Shown: positions 46,783-56,237 of the stretch, in pieces | Numbering within the stretch: the stretch's first letter is position 1 | How the letters are laid out: the number at the start of each line of letters is the position of its first letter | NCBI RefSeq assembly: GCF_003987065.1 | Contig: NZ_PIPY01000005.1 | Coordinates: forward strand, 143,838 to 207,837 | Origin: Pseudidiomarina insulisalsae | Lineage (GTDB): Bacteria; Pseudomonadota; Gammaproteobacteria; Enterobacterales; Alteromonadaceae | Reading direction: 5' to 3' | DNA length: 64,000 nucleotides | The notes under the pieces: model-generated | The model's database searches: none | The model's input: the letters and a program-made list of their open reading frames with translations, nothing else | Told to the model about the DNA's origin: nothing | Position numbers and translations under genes: made by a program

Positions 46783-49416
46783 ATGGCAAAATCGCTAGTA
46801 ATTGTCGAGTCGCCAGCCAAGGCCAAGACCATAAATAAATATTTAGGCAACGATTTTGTAGTGAAATCGAGTGTGGGGCATGTACGAGACCTTCCCACCC
46901 GCAGCACTGCAGAGGTCGCTAAGAAGTCGCCGGCCGAAGTACGTAAAATGAGCCCTGAAGAGAAAGAGGCTTACCGTCAAAAGCGCGAATTCAAAAAGCT
47001 GGTCGCGCGCATGGGGGTCGATCCGGAACATGATTGGGACGCACACTACGAAGTCTTACCGGGTAAAGAGAAAGTTGTCAGTGAGCTGCAAAAGCTAGCC
47101 AAAAAAGCCGATGCTATTTACCTGGCAACGGATTTGGACCGCGAAGGGGAAGCCATCGCCTGGCATCTACGTGAACTGATTGGTGGCGACAATGACCGTT
47201 TTCGCCGGGTGGTTTTCAACGAAATCACCAAAAACGCGATTCAGGACGCATTCTCGCATCCGGCGCATTTGAATCTGGACCGGGTTAACGCTCAGCAAAC
47301 CCGACGTTTCCTTGATCGCGTGGTCGGCTTTATGGTGTCGCCGCTGTTATGGAAGAAAATCGCCCGCGGCCTGTCTGCCGGTCGGGTGCAATCGGTCGCG
47401 GTGCGCCTGGTAGTCGAGCGCGAGCGCGAGATCAAAGCTTTTACTCCGGAAGAGTACTGGGATATCTACGCCGATCTGACCACGGCGGAAAAACAAGCGT
47501 TGCGCATGCAACTGGCGAAGTTTCAGGGCAAGACCTTTAAAGCAGGGGACAAGCAAGCCGCTGACCAGGCCGTGGCGGCACTGAAAAAGGCTGACTTCAA
47601 AGTTATCGAGCGCGAAGATAAGCCAACCAGCAGTCGCCCGTCGGCACCTTTTATTACCTCAACCCTGCAGCAGGCTGCGAGCACGCGTCTGGGCTTTGGT
47701 GTGAAAAAGACCATGATGCTGGCCCAGCGGCTGTACGAGGCAGGGCACATCACTTACATGCGTACCGATTCGACCAATTTAAGTAAAGAAGCGGTCGCCA
47801 CTTGTCGTGATTACATTGGCAAGCAATACGGCAAAGACTATTTGCCTGAAAAGCCGAATGTCTACGGCGCTAAACAAAATGCGCAGGAAGCTCACGAAGC
47901 GATCCGCCCCTCCAGCGTGACGGTAAAATCAGAGCAGCTACGCGACATGGAGCGTGACGCACAGCGCCTGTATGAGCTGATTTGGCGCCAGTTTGTTGCC
48001 TGTCAGATGACGCCGGCGCGCTATGATTCCACCACCCTTACCGTCGGTGCTGGCGACTATGAGCTGAAAGCGCGGGGTCGGGTGATGCGCTTCGCCGGTT
48101 GGACCAAGGTGCAGCCGCCAGCGAGCTCGAAAAACGCAGAAGATGCGACCTTGCCGGATGTCCAAAAAGGCGCCGAGCTTGATCTGCAGGCACTGGACCC
48201 GCAACAGCACTTTACCAAGCCGCCAGCACGCTTTAGTGAGGCTTCGCTGGTGAAAGAACTGGAAAAGCGCGGTATTGGCCGGCCGTCCACTTACGCGTCG
48301 ATTATTTCGACCATTCAGGATCGTGGTTACGTGCGGGTAGAAAATCGCCGTTTTTATGCTGAAAAAATGGGCGAGATTGTCAATGACCGTCTGGTTGAGA
48401 ACTTCTCACGCCTGCTCAACTATAACTTTACCGCCGAGATGGAACAGGCGCTTGATGATATCGCCGAAGGCAAACGTGACTGGAAAGATACGCTTGATGC
48501 CTTCTACGACGAGTTCTCCCAAAAACTGGAGCGCGCTGAGCTACCGCCGGAAGAAGGTGGGATGCGCGGTAATGAAATGGTGCTTACTGATATCGACTGT
48601 CCGAAGTGTGGTCGGAAGATGGGCATCCGCACAGCATCGACCGGCGTGTTCTTAGGCTGCTCGGGCTACGAGTTACCACCAAAAGAGCGTTGCACGCAGA
48701 CTATGAACCTGCTCCCCGGTGAAGAGGCGGTGAAAGTCAGCAACGAGGACGAGGCTGAGACTGAAGCTCTGCGAGCGAAGAAGCGCTGCCCCGAATGTGG
48801 TACCGCGATGGACAGCTACCTGATAGATAAAGAGCGAAAGTTACACGTTTGCGGTAACAATCCGGCCTGTCCCGGTCAACTTGTCGAGCATGGTGAGTTT
48901 CGCATTAAAGGCTACGACGGCCCGGTGCTTGAGTGTGATCGTTGCGGCAGTGACATGCAGCTGAAAACCGGACGCTTTGGCAAATACTTTGACTGTACCA
49001 ACCCTGACTGTAAAAACACGCGTAAGCTGCTTAAAAATGGTCAGCCGGCGCCGCCAAAAGAAGATCCGGTGCCGTTCCCTGAGTTGCCTTGCGAAAACTC
49101 TGACGCTTACTTTGTGCTGCGTGATGGTGCCTCAGGCGTATTTTTGTCGGCCAACACCTTTCCGAAATCACGTGAGACACGGGCGGTGAAGGTTGCTGAG
49201 CTGCAGCGCTTTAAAGATCGCATTCCGAAGAAGTTTCATTATCTGACTGAGGCCCCGGCCGAGGATGATCAGGGTAACGAAGCCATTGTCCGCTATAGCC
49301 GTAAGCAAAAAGAGCAATATGTGATTACGGAAGAGAACGGCAAGCCCACCGGTTGGCAGGCCTATTACCGTGACGGTGAGTGGCAGGTCAAAGAGGCGAA
49401 AAAACGTAAGAAATAA
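46783..49416 (+). CDS. topA: DNA topoisomerase I
   Basis: An 877-residue type IA topoisomerase that relaxes negative supercoils. The Toprim domain has [12 protein letters not shown] and [15 protein letters not shown]. The catalytic Tyr325 lies in [13 protein letters not shown]. The C-terminus carries several Cys4 zinc-ribbon repeats ([28 protein letters not shown]). E. coli TopA is 865 residues. The gene stands alone, downstream of the divergent astB. Confidence 0.97.
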   Translation: MAKSLVIVESPAKAKTINKYLGNDFVVKSSVGHVRDLPTRSTAEVAKKSPAEVRKMSPEEKEAYRQKREFKKLVARMGVDPEHDWDAHYEVLPGKEKVVSELQKLAKKADAIYLATDLDREGEAIAWHLRELIGGDNDRFRRVVFNEITKNAIQDAFSHPAHLNLDRVNAQQTRRFLDRVVGFMVSPLLWKKIARGLSAGRVQSVAVRLVVEREREIKAFTPEEYWDIYADLTTAEKQALRMQLAKFQGKTFKAGDKQAADQAVAALKKADFKVIEREDKPTSSRPSAPFITSTLQQAASTRLGFGVKKTMMLAQRLYEAGHITYMRTDSTNLSKEAVATCRDYIGKQYGKDYLPEKPNVYGAKQNAQEAHEAIRPSSVTVKSEQLRDMERDAQRLYELIWRQFVACQMTPARYDSTTLTVGAGDYELKARGRVMRFAGWTKVQPPASSKNAEDATLPDVQKGAELDLQALDPQQHFTKPPARFSEASLVKELEKRGIGRPSTYASIISTIQDRGYVRVENRRFYAEKMGEIVNDRLVENFSRLLNYNFTAEMEQALDDIAEGKRDWKDTLDAFYDEFSQKLERAELPPEEGGMRGNEMVLTDIDCPKCGRKMGIRTASTGVFLGCSGYELPPKERCTQTMNLLPGEEAVKVSNEDEAETEALRAKKRCPECGTAMDSYLIDKERKLHVCGNNPACPGQLVEHGEFRIKGYDGPVLECDRCGSDMQLKTGRFGKYFDCTNPDCKNTRKLLKNGQPAPPKEDPVPFPELPCENSDAYFVLRDGASGVFLSANTFPKSRETRAVKVAELQRFKDRIPKKFHYLTEAPAEDDQGNEAIVRYSRKQKEQYVITEENGKPTGWQAYYRDGEWQVKEAKKRKK

Positions 49417-49420
49417 CCCG

Positions 49421-49501
49421 ACTCAGAATCCGCTTCTGAGTGCTTGCGCCGGTGTAACCCGGTGACTAAAGTTGAAACATCACCGTTATGGATAAACGGT
49501 G
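49421..49501 (+). promoter_or_regulatory. Structured leader before the pilus operon with competing hairpins
   Basis: Hairpin 1 is ACTCAGAA-TCCGC-TTCTGAGT (49421-49441), which could also mark the end of topA but lacks a T run. Further on, TCACCGTT (49480-49487) can pair with AACGGTG (49495-49501, 7 bp) or with CGGTGA (49460-49465, 6 bp). These pairings exclude each other. The ribosome site (49512-49517) follows 11 bases later. It resembles no riboswitch I can name. Confidence 0.35.
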
Positions 49502-49524
49502 GCGTTTCGACAAGGAGTCACCTT

Positions 49525-49965
49525 ATGAAGCACCGGCTTTCCAACTTTTTGCAATGCTTTCTTGCCGCCAGCAGCTTTTGTTGCGCGGTTACCCTTTCCG
49601 CTCCGGCAATAGGGCAAGAGCCTTGCCCATCATTTCAGTTGCAGCCGCCGGGTACCGCGGCGCAGCCAACGCCGGGTAAGGCGGTCGCGCCTGTCGCTGC
49701 AGCAACCGCCAAGCCAGCGGTACAGCTGACACTTCGTCCCGGCTTGTTACAGCCGCAAATTGAAACTTATGTTAAGCAGGCGTACGCCGTTGACCATCTT
49801 GAGTGGCGGGCCTCACCGCATTTTCGCTGGTCGAGTGATTTCGTTATTGAAAGCGATAACTGGAACCAGGCGTTGAGCAAAGTACTGAAGCCCTATCAGC
49901 TGCAATTAAAGGTGTTCGCCAATCGTACCGCAGTGGTTGACCAGGTGGCGGGAGCAGTGCAATGA
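49525..49965 (+). CDS. TcpQ-domain periplasmic protein (type IVb pilus, PilL-like C-terminal domain)
   Basis: A 146-residue protein with a signal peptide (ending APAIGQ) and a Pro/Ala-rich linker (30-70). A C-terminal domain resembles the toxin co-regulated pilus Q domain (LQPQIETYVKQAY, then HFRWSSDFVIESDNWNQALSKVLKPYQLQLKVFANRTAVV). Such proteins act with the outer-membrane secretin; in R64 the domain is part of PilL. AAGGAG lies seven bases before the ATG. The stop overlaps the next start (ATGA). It is the first gene of the pilus operon. Confidence 0.72.
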   Translation: MKHRLSNFLQCFLAASSFCCAVTLSAPAIGQEPCPSFQLQPPGTAAQPTPGKAVAPVAAATAKPAVQLTLRPGLLQPQIETYVKQAYAVDHLEWRASPHFRWSSDFVIESDNWNQALSKVLKPYQLQLKVFANRTAVVDQVAGAVQ

Positions 49966-51461
49966 ATCCCTTGCATCGAATCGTTGTGCTTTTTAGTGCT
50001 GTCATAATTTCGGCCTGCGCTCAGGCACCAGGTACTGATCTTGCGCCCCGTCATGAGCGTGCGCTGGCAGAGTTAGCGCAACTACAACGGCAACCAGTGG
50101 TAACGGACAACACCGTGCAACATTCCGAGCAGTTTTATGTGCCACAGTTGGATCTTGCGGTTGCAGCCGAACCTGACTGGTATAGCGCACGCGCTAAGAT
50201 CAGCGCTCAGGAAATGCCCGTGGGCCGGCTTTTGACCACGGTCTTTAGTGACAGCGCGGTGGCGACGGTGTTTGCTGAACAAGAGCTGGCAGAACTGCCG
50301 GTGACACTGGAGTTCGATGGCCTCCGTGGTGAATTAATTAAGCGCCTGCAGGCACTGACCGGCTGGCATTTGCAATATGATGCCCGGCAGATCAGCTGGA
50401 GCCGCTGGCAAACCGCTGAATTTGACGTTGCCTTTATTGCCGGCGCAACCGAGTTCTTTATGGGCAACCGTGACAGCGAGCGTGAACGTCAGCAACAGCA
50501 GAATGGTATGCTGCAGGCGCCGGCACAGCGCAGCAGCGAGCAATATAGCAATTTCCGCAATGAACACCTGAGTGTCTGGGACGACCTGCGCCGCACCCTG
50601 GCATTACTTCTCTCACCTGCAGGCCAGTTAAGCCTGAATCAAAGCTCGACCTCTGTGGTGGTGCGCGATACACCTTACCATGTCAGCGCCGTAGCCGATT
50701 ACCTGCAGCAGCAGAATGAGCGTTTGACGCGTCAGGTCGCCATTGAAGTGCAAATCATAGAAGTTAGTTTTACCGATGACGACCAGTTAGGAATTGACTG
50801 GCAGGCGTTGCTGCAAAGTGCCGGTGGTAATGCCGTGTTAGGGCTCGGCAGTGGAGGCCTGGGACGGCTCTCTGAAGAACTCGCCGGGCAACTGATGTGG
50901 CGGCGCACGCAAGGTCGCAGCGCCGGCTCTGAACTATTTATTGAAGCATTGCAGCAACAGGGCCTGGTAAGGATCAATAATCAGCCGCGGGTACTGAGTC
51001 TGAATAATCAGATTGCCAAAATAGCACTGCAGGATAACGCGACCTATCTTGCCTCAGCAGGCACCACCAGCACCGTCAATGTCGGCGCCACTACCACGCT
51101 GCAACCCGGCGTGGTGACCACAGGCTTTGAGCTCTATCTTTTGCCGAGCATCCGCGACGGCGAGGTCATGCTGCAGCTTTCCACTGAGCTGTCTGACTTA
51201 CAACGCATTGACGAAGTACGCTCGGGCGAGCAACTGATTCAGACGCCACATACCAACCGTAAGCAATTTTTTATGCAGGCGGTGGTCGGTGACGGACAAA
51301 CACTGTTGCTCTCGGGATTACGCAACGAGCGTGAGCAATGGCAGGAGCAGCAGAGCTGGATCAGCTTTTTATTCGGTGGACAGCAGCGACAACAACAGCA
51401 ACGTAGCGAGACGCTGGTGCTACTGACGCCTACCATCATTCGGCGGGAGATTCGCGGATGA
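49962..51461 (+). CDS. pilN: PilN-type type IVb pilus secretin
   Basis: A 499-residue outer-membrane secretin lipoprotein, lipobox I-S-A-C with Cys19. The N-terminal part is periplasmic (about 30-190, RISW-type N-domains with LQALTGWHLQYDARQISW). The C-terminal secretin core has VAIEVQIIEVSFTDDDQLGIDW, then INNQPRVLSLNNQIAKI, VGATTTLQPGVVTTGFELYLLPSI, and the closing ETLVLLTPTIIRREI. Length and lipid anchor fit the R64 PilN/BfpB class rather than PilQ of type IVa systems. It should form the pore through which the pilus leaves. Gene overlaps on both sides show translational coupling. Confidence 0.9.
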   Translation: MNPLHRIVVLFSAVIISACAQAPGTDLAPRHERALAELAQLQRQPVVTDNTVQHSEQFYVPQLDLAVAAEPDWYSARAKISAQEMPVGRLLTTVFSDSAVATVFAEQELAELPVTLEFDGLRGELIKRLQALTGWHLQYDARQISWSRWQTAEFDVAFIAGATEFFMGNRDSERERQQQQNGMLQAPAQRSSEQYSNFRNEHLSVWDDLRRTLALLLSPAGQLSLNQSSTSVVVRDTPYHVSAVADYLQQQNERLTRQVAIEVQIIEVSFTDDDQLGIDWQALLQSAGGNAVLGLGSGGLGRLSEELAGQLMWRRTQGRSAGSELFIEALQQQGLVRINNQPRVLSLNNQIAKIALQDNATYLASAGTTSTVNVGATTTLQPGVVTTGFELYLLPSIRDGEVMLQLSTELSDLQRIDEVRSGEQLIQTPHTNRKQFFMQAVVGDGQTLLLSGLRNEREQWQEQQSWISFLFGGQQRQQQQRSETLVLLTPTIIRREIRG

Positions 51462-52657
51462 GCGCGTTGTGGGTAATTAATGGCTGGCGCCAGCAAAGCC
51501 GCGTGACCAGACAAATAGATCAGGCGCTGCGCACGGCACGTGAGCGCGGCATGCAAAGTTACGCGCTACATCGCCAGGGGCGCAACTATTGGCTGGTATG
51601 CAGCAGCGAGCCAGCCAGCAGCGTGCGTTATGATTTAGCCCAAAGTGTACGGCGTCAGTTCCGCCAGATCCAACAGGGAATTTATCTGGCCCAATGGCAG
51701 GGTCTGCTCATTTGTGTCATGTGGAGCGGCGAGCGCCTGCAGCACTGTCAGAGCTTCAGCCATGATGCCGACGGATTACAACATTTGCAGCTACTGCTTG
51801 AGCGGGTGATGCGCAAGAACCGTCGCAAAGCGGCGGTGCTGCTGGCCAAAGATGTGCCCGATGCGGTCGCTGATTACTGCCACGAGCACCTGGATCAGTG
51901 GCAGTTACTCAGCGGTCAAGTCGAGGTCAGTGCGTTGCCGCTAAACAAGCCTAGTAAGTTAATCGACCTTGCTGCGCCAACTCCCTGGCAACGTCGACAA
52001 CGACTGTTTTTATCCTGCCTGTTCATTTTACTCAGCGCTGCCATGCTGGGTTGGTACTTCTGGCCACAGACGCTGATGCAAGCGGAAACGCGTGCTGCCG
52101 CAATTGCGCAACCGCTGCCGCCACCACCGGGCATCATGCCGTCAGCTTTAACAGAGTTGCCACGGTTATTTGCCGGACTTTCGCATCTTGCTGGTTGGCA
52201 GTGGCAGAGCGCGCACTTACAGGGCCGGCAGTTACACGTCACGCTGACACCCAGTTATGGCCGTCCGGAAGAGCTCGCCGCGCAGGTGGCGCCGGACTGG
52301 CAGTTACAGGCCGGGCGCGAGAAAGCCACCCTGACCTATGACTTTTACTCGGATGCCTGGCAGGCCCGGGCCGATGAGCGGTTTTCTTTGCAGCATTGGT
52401 CGCAACAAAGCCGCCGCTTCTTCCCGCAGTTAATTACGCAAGGCGTTCGCGAGCAGCAGAATCAGTTATTTCGATATCAACAACAAACCTTCAGCCTGAC
52501 GGTGACGAGCCTTAATGAGCTGGCGCAGTTGGAAATACTGTTTACCCATCCCAACATGCGTTTGATCAGCATCAAATTACGGCCTGGCGACCCGCTGAAA
52601 GCTGAGTTAGGAGTCGGGGTGTATTTTCGTGCTCCCCCCGAGAAGCAGGGAGAATAA
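51458..52657 (+). CDS. pilO: PilO-type type IVb pilus accessory protein
   Basis: A 399-residue bitopic membrane protein. The N-terminal cytoplasmic domain (1-180) has an actin-like or pilin-accessory fold pattern (YALHRQGRNYWLVCS, LLICVMWSGERLQ). One membrane segment is at about 183-203 (FLSCLFILLSAAMLGWYFW), followed by a periplasmic domain (from 225, LAGWQWQSAHLQGRQLHVTLTP). Size, order and topology fit the PilO of R64-like systems. The assignment leans on position between secretin and ATPase as much as on sequence. Confidence 0.72.
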   Translation: MSALWVINGWRQQSRVTRQIDQALRTARERGMQSYALHRQGRNYWLVCSSEPASSVRYDLAQSVRRQFRQIQQGIYLAQWQGLLICVMWSGERLQHCQSFSHDADGLQHLQLLLERVMRKNRRKAAVLLAKDVPDAVADYCHEHLDQWQLLSGQVEVSALPLNKPSKLIDLAAPTPWQRRQRLFLSCLFILLSAAMLGWYFWPQTLMQAETRAAAIAQPLPPPPGIMPSALTELPRLFAGLSHLAGWQWQSAHLQGRQLHVTLTPSYGRPEELAAQVAPDWQLQAGREKATLTYDFYSDAWQARADERFSLQHWSQQSRRFFPQLITQGVREQQNQLFRYQQQTFSLTVTSLNELAQLEILFTHPNMRLISIKLRPGDPLKAELGVGVYFRAPPEKQGE

Positions 52658-52659
52658 GC

Positions 52660-53094
52660 ATGCTGGAATTGCTATGGATAGCATTGTTGAACAGCGAGGT
52701 GACCACAGCGCCGTCGCCGGCCTTACGTCAACAGTTAGAAAAAGTAAGCGCGCTACGCATTGCTGAGTTGGCTGAGCGCGCGGCGGAGACCGAAGTGCGG
52801 AAGCTACAACATAAGTTGCAGGCGGCACAGCTGTTAGCCCAAATCCGCGAGGTTGAACAGCCGGGATCGGCACACGCCGATGCCGGAGAAAATCCGCTAC
52901 ATGGCATTCAGTTGCTAAGCGTCATTGACTCAGGCCAGCAGGTCAGCGTCTGGTTTCGTGAGGGGGAGCGTGCGTTTAGCCTGCAACCTTCGCAACCGTC
53001 ATCGCATGGGCTGCAAATGGAACTCAGGGCGCGACAAGTAATTCTGCGCAAAGGCAACTGGCAACAGGTGTTTCATCTGGCGGAGGGCTGGTAA
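52660..53094 (+). CDS. pilP: PilP-like type IVb pilus biogenesis protein
   Basis: A 144-residue protein with an N-terminal hydrophobic start (MLELLWIALLNS), a charged coiled coil (residues 25-65, LRQQLEKVSALRIAELAERA) and a C-terminal beta domain (HGIQLLSVIDSGQQVSVWF, then ARQVILRKGNWQQVFHL). PilP of R64-like systems has the same plan: N-terminal anchor, coil, small beta domain. It is short and weakly conserved, so the call rests largely on its place. The stop shares one base with the pilQ start. Confidence 0.62.
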   Translation: MLELLWIALLNSEVTTAPSPALRQQLEKVSALRIAELAERAAETEVRKLQHKLQAAQLLAQIREVEQPGSAHADAGENPLHGIQLLSVIDSGQQVSVWFREGERAFSLQPSQPSSHGLQMELRARQVILRKGNWQQVFHLAEGW

Positions 53095-54485
53095 TGCGAT
53101 ATATGACCGCAACCGAATGGCAGGCCGCCGTGGCCGATGAGCAGTTTTTGGGAGAATGTGTGGCACTGACTGAAGCTACACCTGAGGCCGAAGCCGCGGT
53201 GGTGGTCACCACCGAAGGCTATCTGATTGCCAGCCGCGCCGCCTGGCGCTTGAATTCGCTGGCACTACTGAACCTGCAGGAGGAATTACAGGCTCGCAAT
53301 CAGTTTCGTCGCTATCTGCTGGCTGAAGCACGGGATATTCGTAGCTTTCTGCATGACGCTGAGGCCGCGCAACAACAGCACCGCCAACAGCAGCAGGCAC
53401 AGCAATTCGATCGTACCCGCGCGCAACTGGCGCTGGAAGATCTTGTCAGCCAGGCATTGTTGTTGCAGGCGTCAGATATTCACCTGGCCTTTGATGCACA
53501 GCGGGCGACCCTGGCGTTTCGGGTCCATGGTCGCATGGTAGGACATATAGAGCGGCCCCGCGAAACGCTGGCGGCTGCCATTGCCGCAGCGCTGAATACC
53601 AGTTCCGATGACTTTCATGAGTTGTTTGATGAACAGCGCCTGTCGAGCGCCAGCATCAACGTCACGGTAATGCATGAAAATGAGCCGCAGCGGTTGCGTT
53701 TGCGCGTGCAAAAGTCACCGACCCGCAATGGTTTTGCCGTCACCATGCGAGTGCAGTTAGAACGTCAGCATATTTTGCGTTTTGACGAGCTTGGTGTCGC
53801 TTCCGAACTGATCGCGCAACTTAATCTGTTACTGGAGCAACCGCGCGGGTTGCTTATCGTGGCAGGCCCGACCGGGCAGGGAAAGACAACCAGCCTGGCG
53901 GCGCTTAATTTAATTATTCCACCGGATCACAAAATTATCTCACTGGAAGATCCGATCGAAATTATTCAGCCTCACATTGAACAAAAGCCGGTGATTGCTG
54001 AGCATGCCGAGCTTAACTTTGCCAACATGGTCAAGGTTGCACTGCGCGAGGATCCGGACGTGATCTCTATCAGTGAAATTCGTGACGGAAAAACCGCGCA
54101 GGCCGCGTACACTGCTGCACTGACCGGGCATTTGGTGACTGCTACACTTCATGCCCACGATACCTTTGGTGTTATCCAGCGCCTCAACGATTTGGGGCTG
54201 TCGAACGAAATGCTGGCGCAGCCGGGCGTACTACGCGGGTTACTGGCACAACGGCTGATCAAACAGCCGTGCAACCACTGCCGGGGGGATGTTGCAGCTC
54301 ACTGCGGCTTTTGCCATGGCAGCGGGGTCGCTAAGCGCAAGTTCGTCGGCGAATTTCTGCTGGCAGATGCCAGACTGCGGCAAGCCTTGCGCGACGGGCG
54401 GCTTGATGAGCACCGACAACACCTTATCGAGCAGGGCTGGCAGCCGTTAGAACAGCAACTGAAGGAGACCGTGCCATGCAGTTGA
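53094..54485 (+). CDS. pilQ: PilQ-type pilus assembly ATPase
   Basis: A 463-residue cytoplasmic secretion ATPase of the GspE/PilB superfamily, powering pilin polymerisation. The N-terminal domain (1-110) is charged and Gln-rich. The catalytic core has ASDIHLAFD (N2), the Walker A GPTGQGKT at 258-265 (Lys264), the Asp box SLEDPIEI and the Walker B-like DVISISEIRDGKTAQ, then TATLHAHDTF (His box). A four-Cys cluster near the end (CNHC, seven residues, CGFC) recalls the zinc site of GspE. The R64 name PilQ is used; it is not the type IVa secretin PilQ. Confidence 0.9.
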   Translation: MRYMTATEWQAAVADEQFLGECVALTEATPEAEAAVVVTTEGYLIASRAAWRLNSLALLNLQEELQARNQFRRYLLAEARDIRSFLHDAEAAQQQHRQQQQAQQFDRTRAQLALEDLVSQALLLQASDIHLAFDAQRATLAFRVHGRMVGHIERPRETLAAAIAAALNTSSDDFHELFDEQRLSSASINVTVMHENEPQRLRLRVQKSPTRNGFAVTMRVQLERQHILRFDELGVASELIAQLNLLLEQPRGLLIVAGPTGQGKTTSLAALNLIIPPDHKIISLEDPIEIIQPHIEQKPVIAEHAELNFANMVKVALREDPDVISISEIRDGKTAQAAYTAALTGHLVTATLHAHDTFGVIQRLNDLGLSNEMLAQPGVLRGLLAQRLIKQPCNHCRGDVAAHCGFCHGSGVAKRKFVGEFLLADARLRQALRDGRLDEHRQHLIEQGWQPLEQQLKETVPCS

Positions 54486-55498
54486 CCCGGGCGCAGCAAC
54501 TGGCGCTGCTTGAGGATATCGCACTGGCCATCAGTGACGGGCTTTCTGCCGCCCAGGCCTGTCAGGAACTCTTGCTACACGCCAGACAACAGGGCATGCA
54601 ACGCGAGCAACAAGCGATTGCGGAAATGCAAAGTGCACTCTTTCGCGGTATCCCTATGGCTTCGGCTATGGGCAAGTGGTTCGCGCAGGATCTCTGCATG
54701 TTGGTGAGTGTGGGTGAGCGTAGTGGCTTGCTGGATCAGCTGATTGCAGCTCAGCGTCAGTTTGAGCTGCAACGAAGTGCGGCGATCAGCGGCTTTTGGC
54801 GACCGCTTATTTATCCTGTGCTCATGTTACTGATCACCATGCTTGCCTGTTTTGCGGTGGGACAACAGGTGATGCCAAAGCTCGCTGACGGACTGCCGCA
54901 AATTAGCTGGCCAGCGTTAAGCCAGCATCTGATGGAGCTTTCTGCTGGCCCATGGCTGCTTATCATCGCGCTATTATTGCTACTGACAGTGCTTATTAGC
55001 TGGGGACCTTATCCCCTCATCGATTTTCGTTTTGCGCTTTGGCGTCGCTGTGCGCGCTATCGCGCCTTTGTTATCCGCCGTTATTTTGATGGTGTGTTAT
55101 TGCTGCAAACATTGACCGTGTTACTGCGCGCCGGGGTACGCCTGGATCGGGCATTACAGGCCATGCAGGAATTTGGCAACGGCGCCCTGGCACCCTTGCT
55201 ACCAAAGTTAAGGCAACGGCTGGTACAAGGTGAGCGCGCACTGGAGAAAATATTAGACTGTGGTTTGTTATCACCACGCATGTTGTTCCGGCTAAGTAAT
55301 GGCAGCCGGAACGCTACCGAGCATGGCACCTTGCAACGCGTTGCCAGTTACGCTGCGGCTGACGCCACAGCTGCGCTGCAACGTCTGCGGGTCGCTATTC
55401 AAATCAGTTGCTATGCGCTGATTCTCTGGTTGTTGCTGGTTACGGTAGGAGGCATGGGTGCCATGCTGATGGCGGTAACTCAGCAACATGTCCGTTAG
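54476..55498 (+). CDS. pilR: PilR-type inner-membrane platform protein (GspF family)
   Basis: A 340-residue polytopic protein of the GspF/PilC class that couples the ATPase to the pilus. Two T2SSF-type repeats are visible: residues about 8-115 (FRGIPMASAMGKW, VSVGERSGLLDQLI) and 200-320 (LLQTLTVLLRAGVRLDRALQAM). Three membrane segments lie at about 118-138, 163-183 and 310-332. The ATG lies inside the end of pilQ (10-base overlap), indicating coupling. Confidence 0.9.
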   Translation: MQLTRAQQLALLEDIALAISDGLSAAQACQELLLHARQQGMQREQQAIAEMQSALFRGIPMASAMGKWFAQDLCMLVSVGERSGLLDQLIAAQRQFELQRSAAISGFWRPLIYPVLMLLITMLACFAVGQQVMPKLADGLPQISWPALSQHLMELSAGPWLLIIALLLLLTVLISWGPYPLIDFRFALWRRCARYRAFVIRRYFDGVLLLQTLTVLLRAGVRLDRALQAMQEFGNGALAPLLPKLRQRLVQGERALEKILDCGLLSPRMLFRLSNGSRNATEHGTLQRVASYAAADATAALQRLRVAIQISCYALILWLLLVTVGGMGAMLMAVTQQHVR

Positions 55499-55528
55499 GA
55501 TGTTTTGCGAAACATGGAGTGTTTACTT

Positions 55529-55969
55529 ATGAAAAAACAGCAAGGTTTTACTTTTATTGAGGTATTGACGGTCTTAGCCATTATTGCGCTGGCGACGATA
55601 GGTACCCTGGCAGTGCGTGATTGGGCGGTGGGCAACTCCCGCGTCAGTGACGCTAAGAATCAGGTCGTCACCATTCAGGCTGGTGCGCAGTTATGGCGAC
55701 CACGTAGCGGTGACTTCACCGGAATTAGTCTGGCCTCGATGTCGGCGATTGCTGCAGTTCCGGAGACCTGGGGCGACGGCACCAGTATTAATCCGTGGGG
55801 CGGTAATATCAATGTTGAGGCTGATGCCGCAGATAGCAGTCGTTATGTGGTCACCTTGTCCGGTATTGCGCAGGACGGTGAGGGTGCGCGACTGGCGCGC
55901 GACTTTACTGACTACACGGTGGACAGTAGTTACAGCGCAGGTACGCTGACCTTGCGTTTCCAGGGCTAA
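55529..55969 (+). CDS. pilS: PilS-like major prepilin with short leader
   Basis: A 146-residue prepilin, MKKQQG followed by FTFIEVLTVLAIIALATIGTL. Cleavage after Gly6 leaves Phe at +1 and Glu at +5, the features needed for the prepilin peptidase and for methylation. Type IVb pilins usually have long leaders and non-Phe starts, so this leader is of type IVa style in a type IVb operon. The body has DAKNQVVTIQAGAQLW, GISLASMSAIAAVPETW and NPWGGNINV, in the manner of the PilS domain. No Cys pair for a disulfide is seen. The ATG at 55529 has GGAG nine bases upstream; a longer frame from 55505 lacks such a site. Confidence 0.85.
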   Translation: MKKQQGFTFIEVLTVLAIIALATIGTLAVRDWAVGNSRVSDAKNQVVTIQAGAQLWRPRSGDFTGISLASMSAIAAVPETWGDGTSINPWGGNINVEADAADSSRYVVTLSGIAQDGEGARLARDFTDYTVDSSYSAGTLTLRFQG

Positions 55970-55982
55970 CGGAGCGCCGGCG

Positions 55983-56237
55983 ATGATCATCCATGCAAAG
56001 CGGCGTTATTTGTCCCCCCGAAATCACGGTTATCTTTTATTAGAAGCCGTCATTGCGATGGGCGCTCTGGCCGCATTCGCGTTGTTGGTCATCGCCACCT
56101 TGGGTAACTTCAGTCCGTTGCTTGAACAGCAGCAATTGCAGCTTCAACAGCAGCAGGAACAACAACAGATCGTGCTGCGTGATGCGTTAATCGATACCCA
56201 TAGCCAATTATTTCAACTGCAGCAGGGAAGCTTATGA
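55983..56237 (+). CDS. 84-residue prepilin-like stub with Gln-rich tail
   Basis: A very short protein with a basic leader (MIIHAKRRYLSPRNHG), then YLLLEAVIAMGALAAFALL. Cleavage after Gly16 gives Glu at +5. The rest is a Gln/Leu coil (QQQLQLQQQQEQQQIVLRD) and ends at 84 residues with no globular head. GGAG lies eight bases before the ATG, and the stop overlaps the next gene (ATGA), so it is a real translated gene. It could be a minor pilin that primes assembly, or a remnant of a longer one. Confidence 0.7.
   Translation: MIIHAKRRYLSPRNHGYLLLEAVIAMGALAAFALLVIATLGNFSPLLEQQQLQLQQQQEQQQIVLRDALIDTHSQLFQLQQGSL

Noticed and set aside
49421..49441. Hairpin ACTCAGAA/TTCTGAGT as topA terminator
   Set aside because: No T run follows, so intrinsic termination is unlikely. 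It is kept only as part of the structured leader.
49441..49512. c-di-GMP (GEMM) riboswitch before the pilus operon
   Set aside because: The conserved GEMM core bases and tetraloop/receptor parts are not visible.
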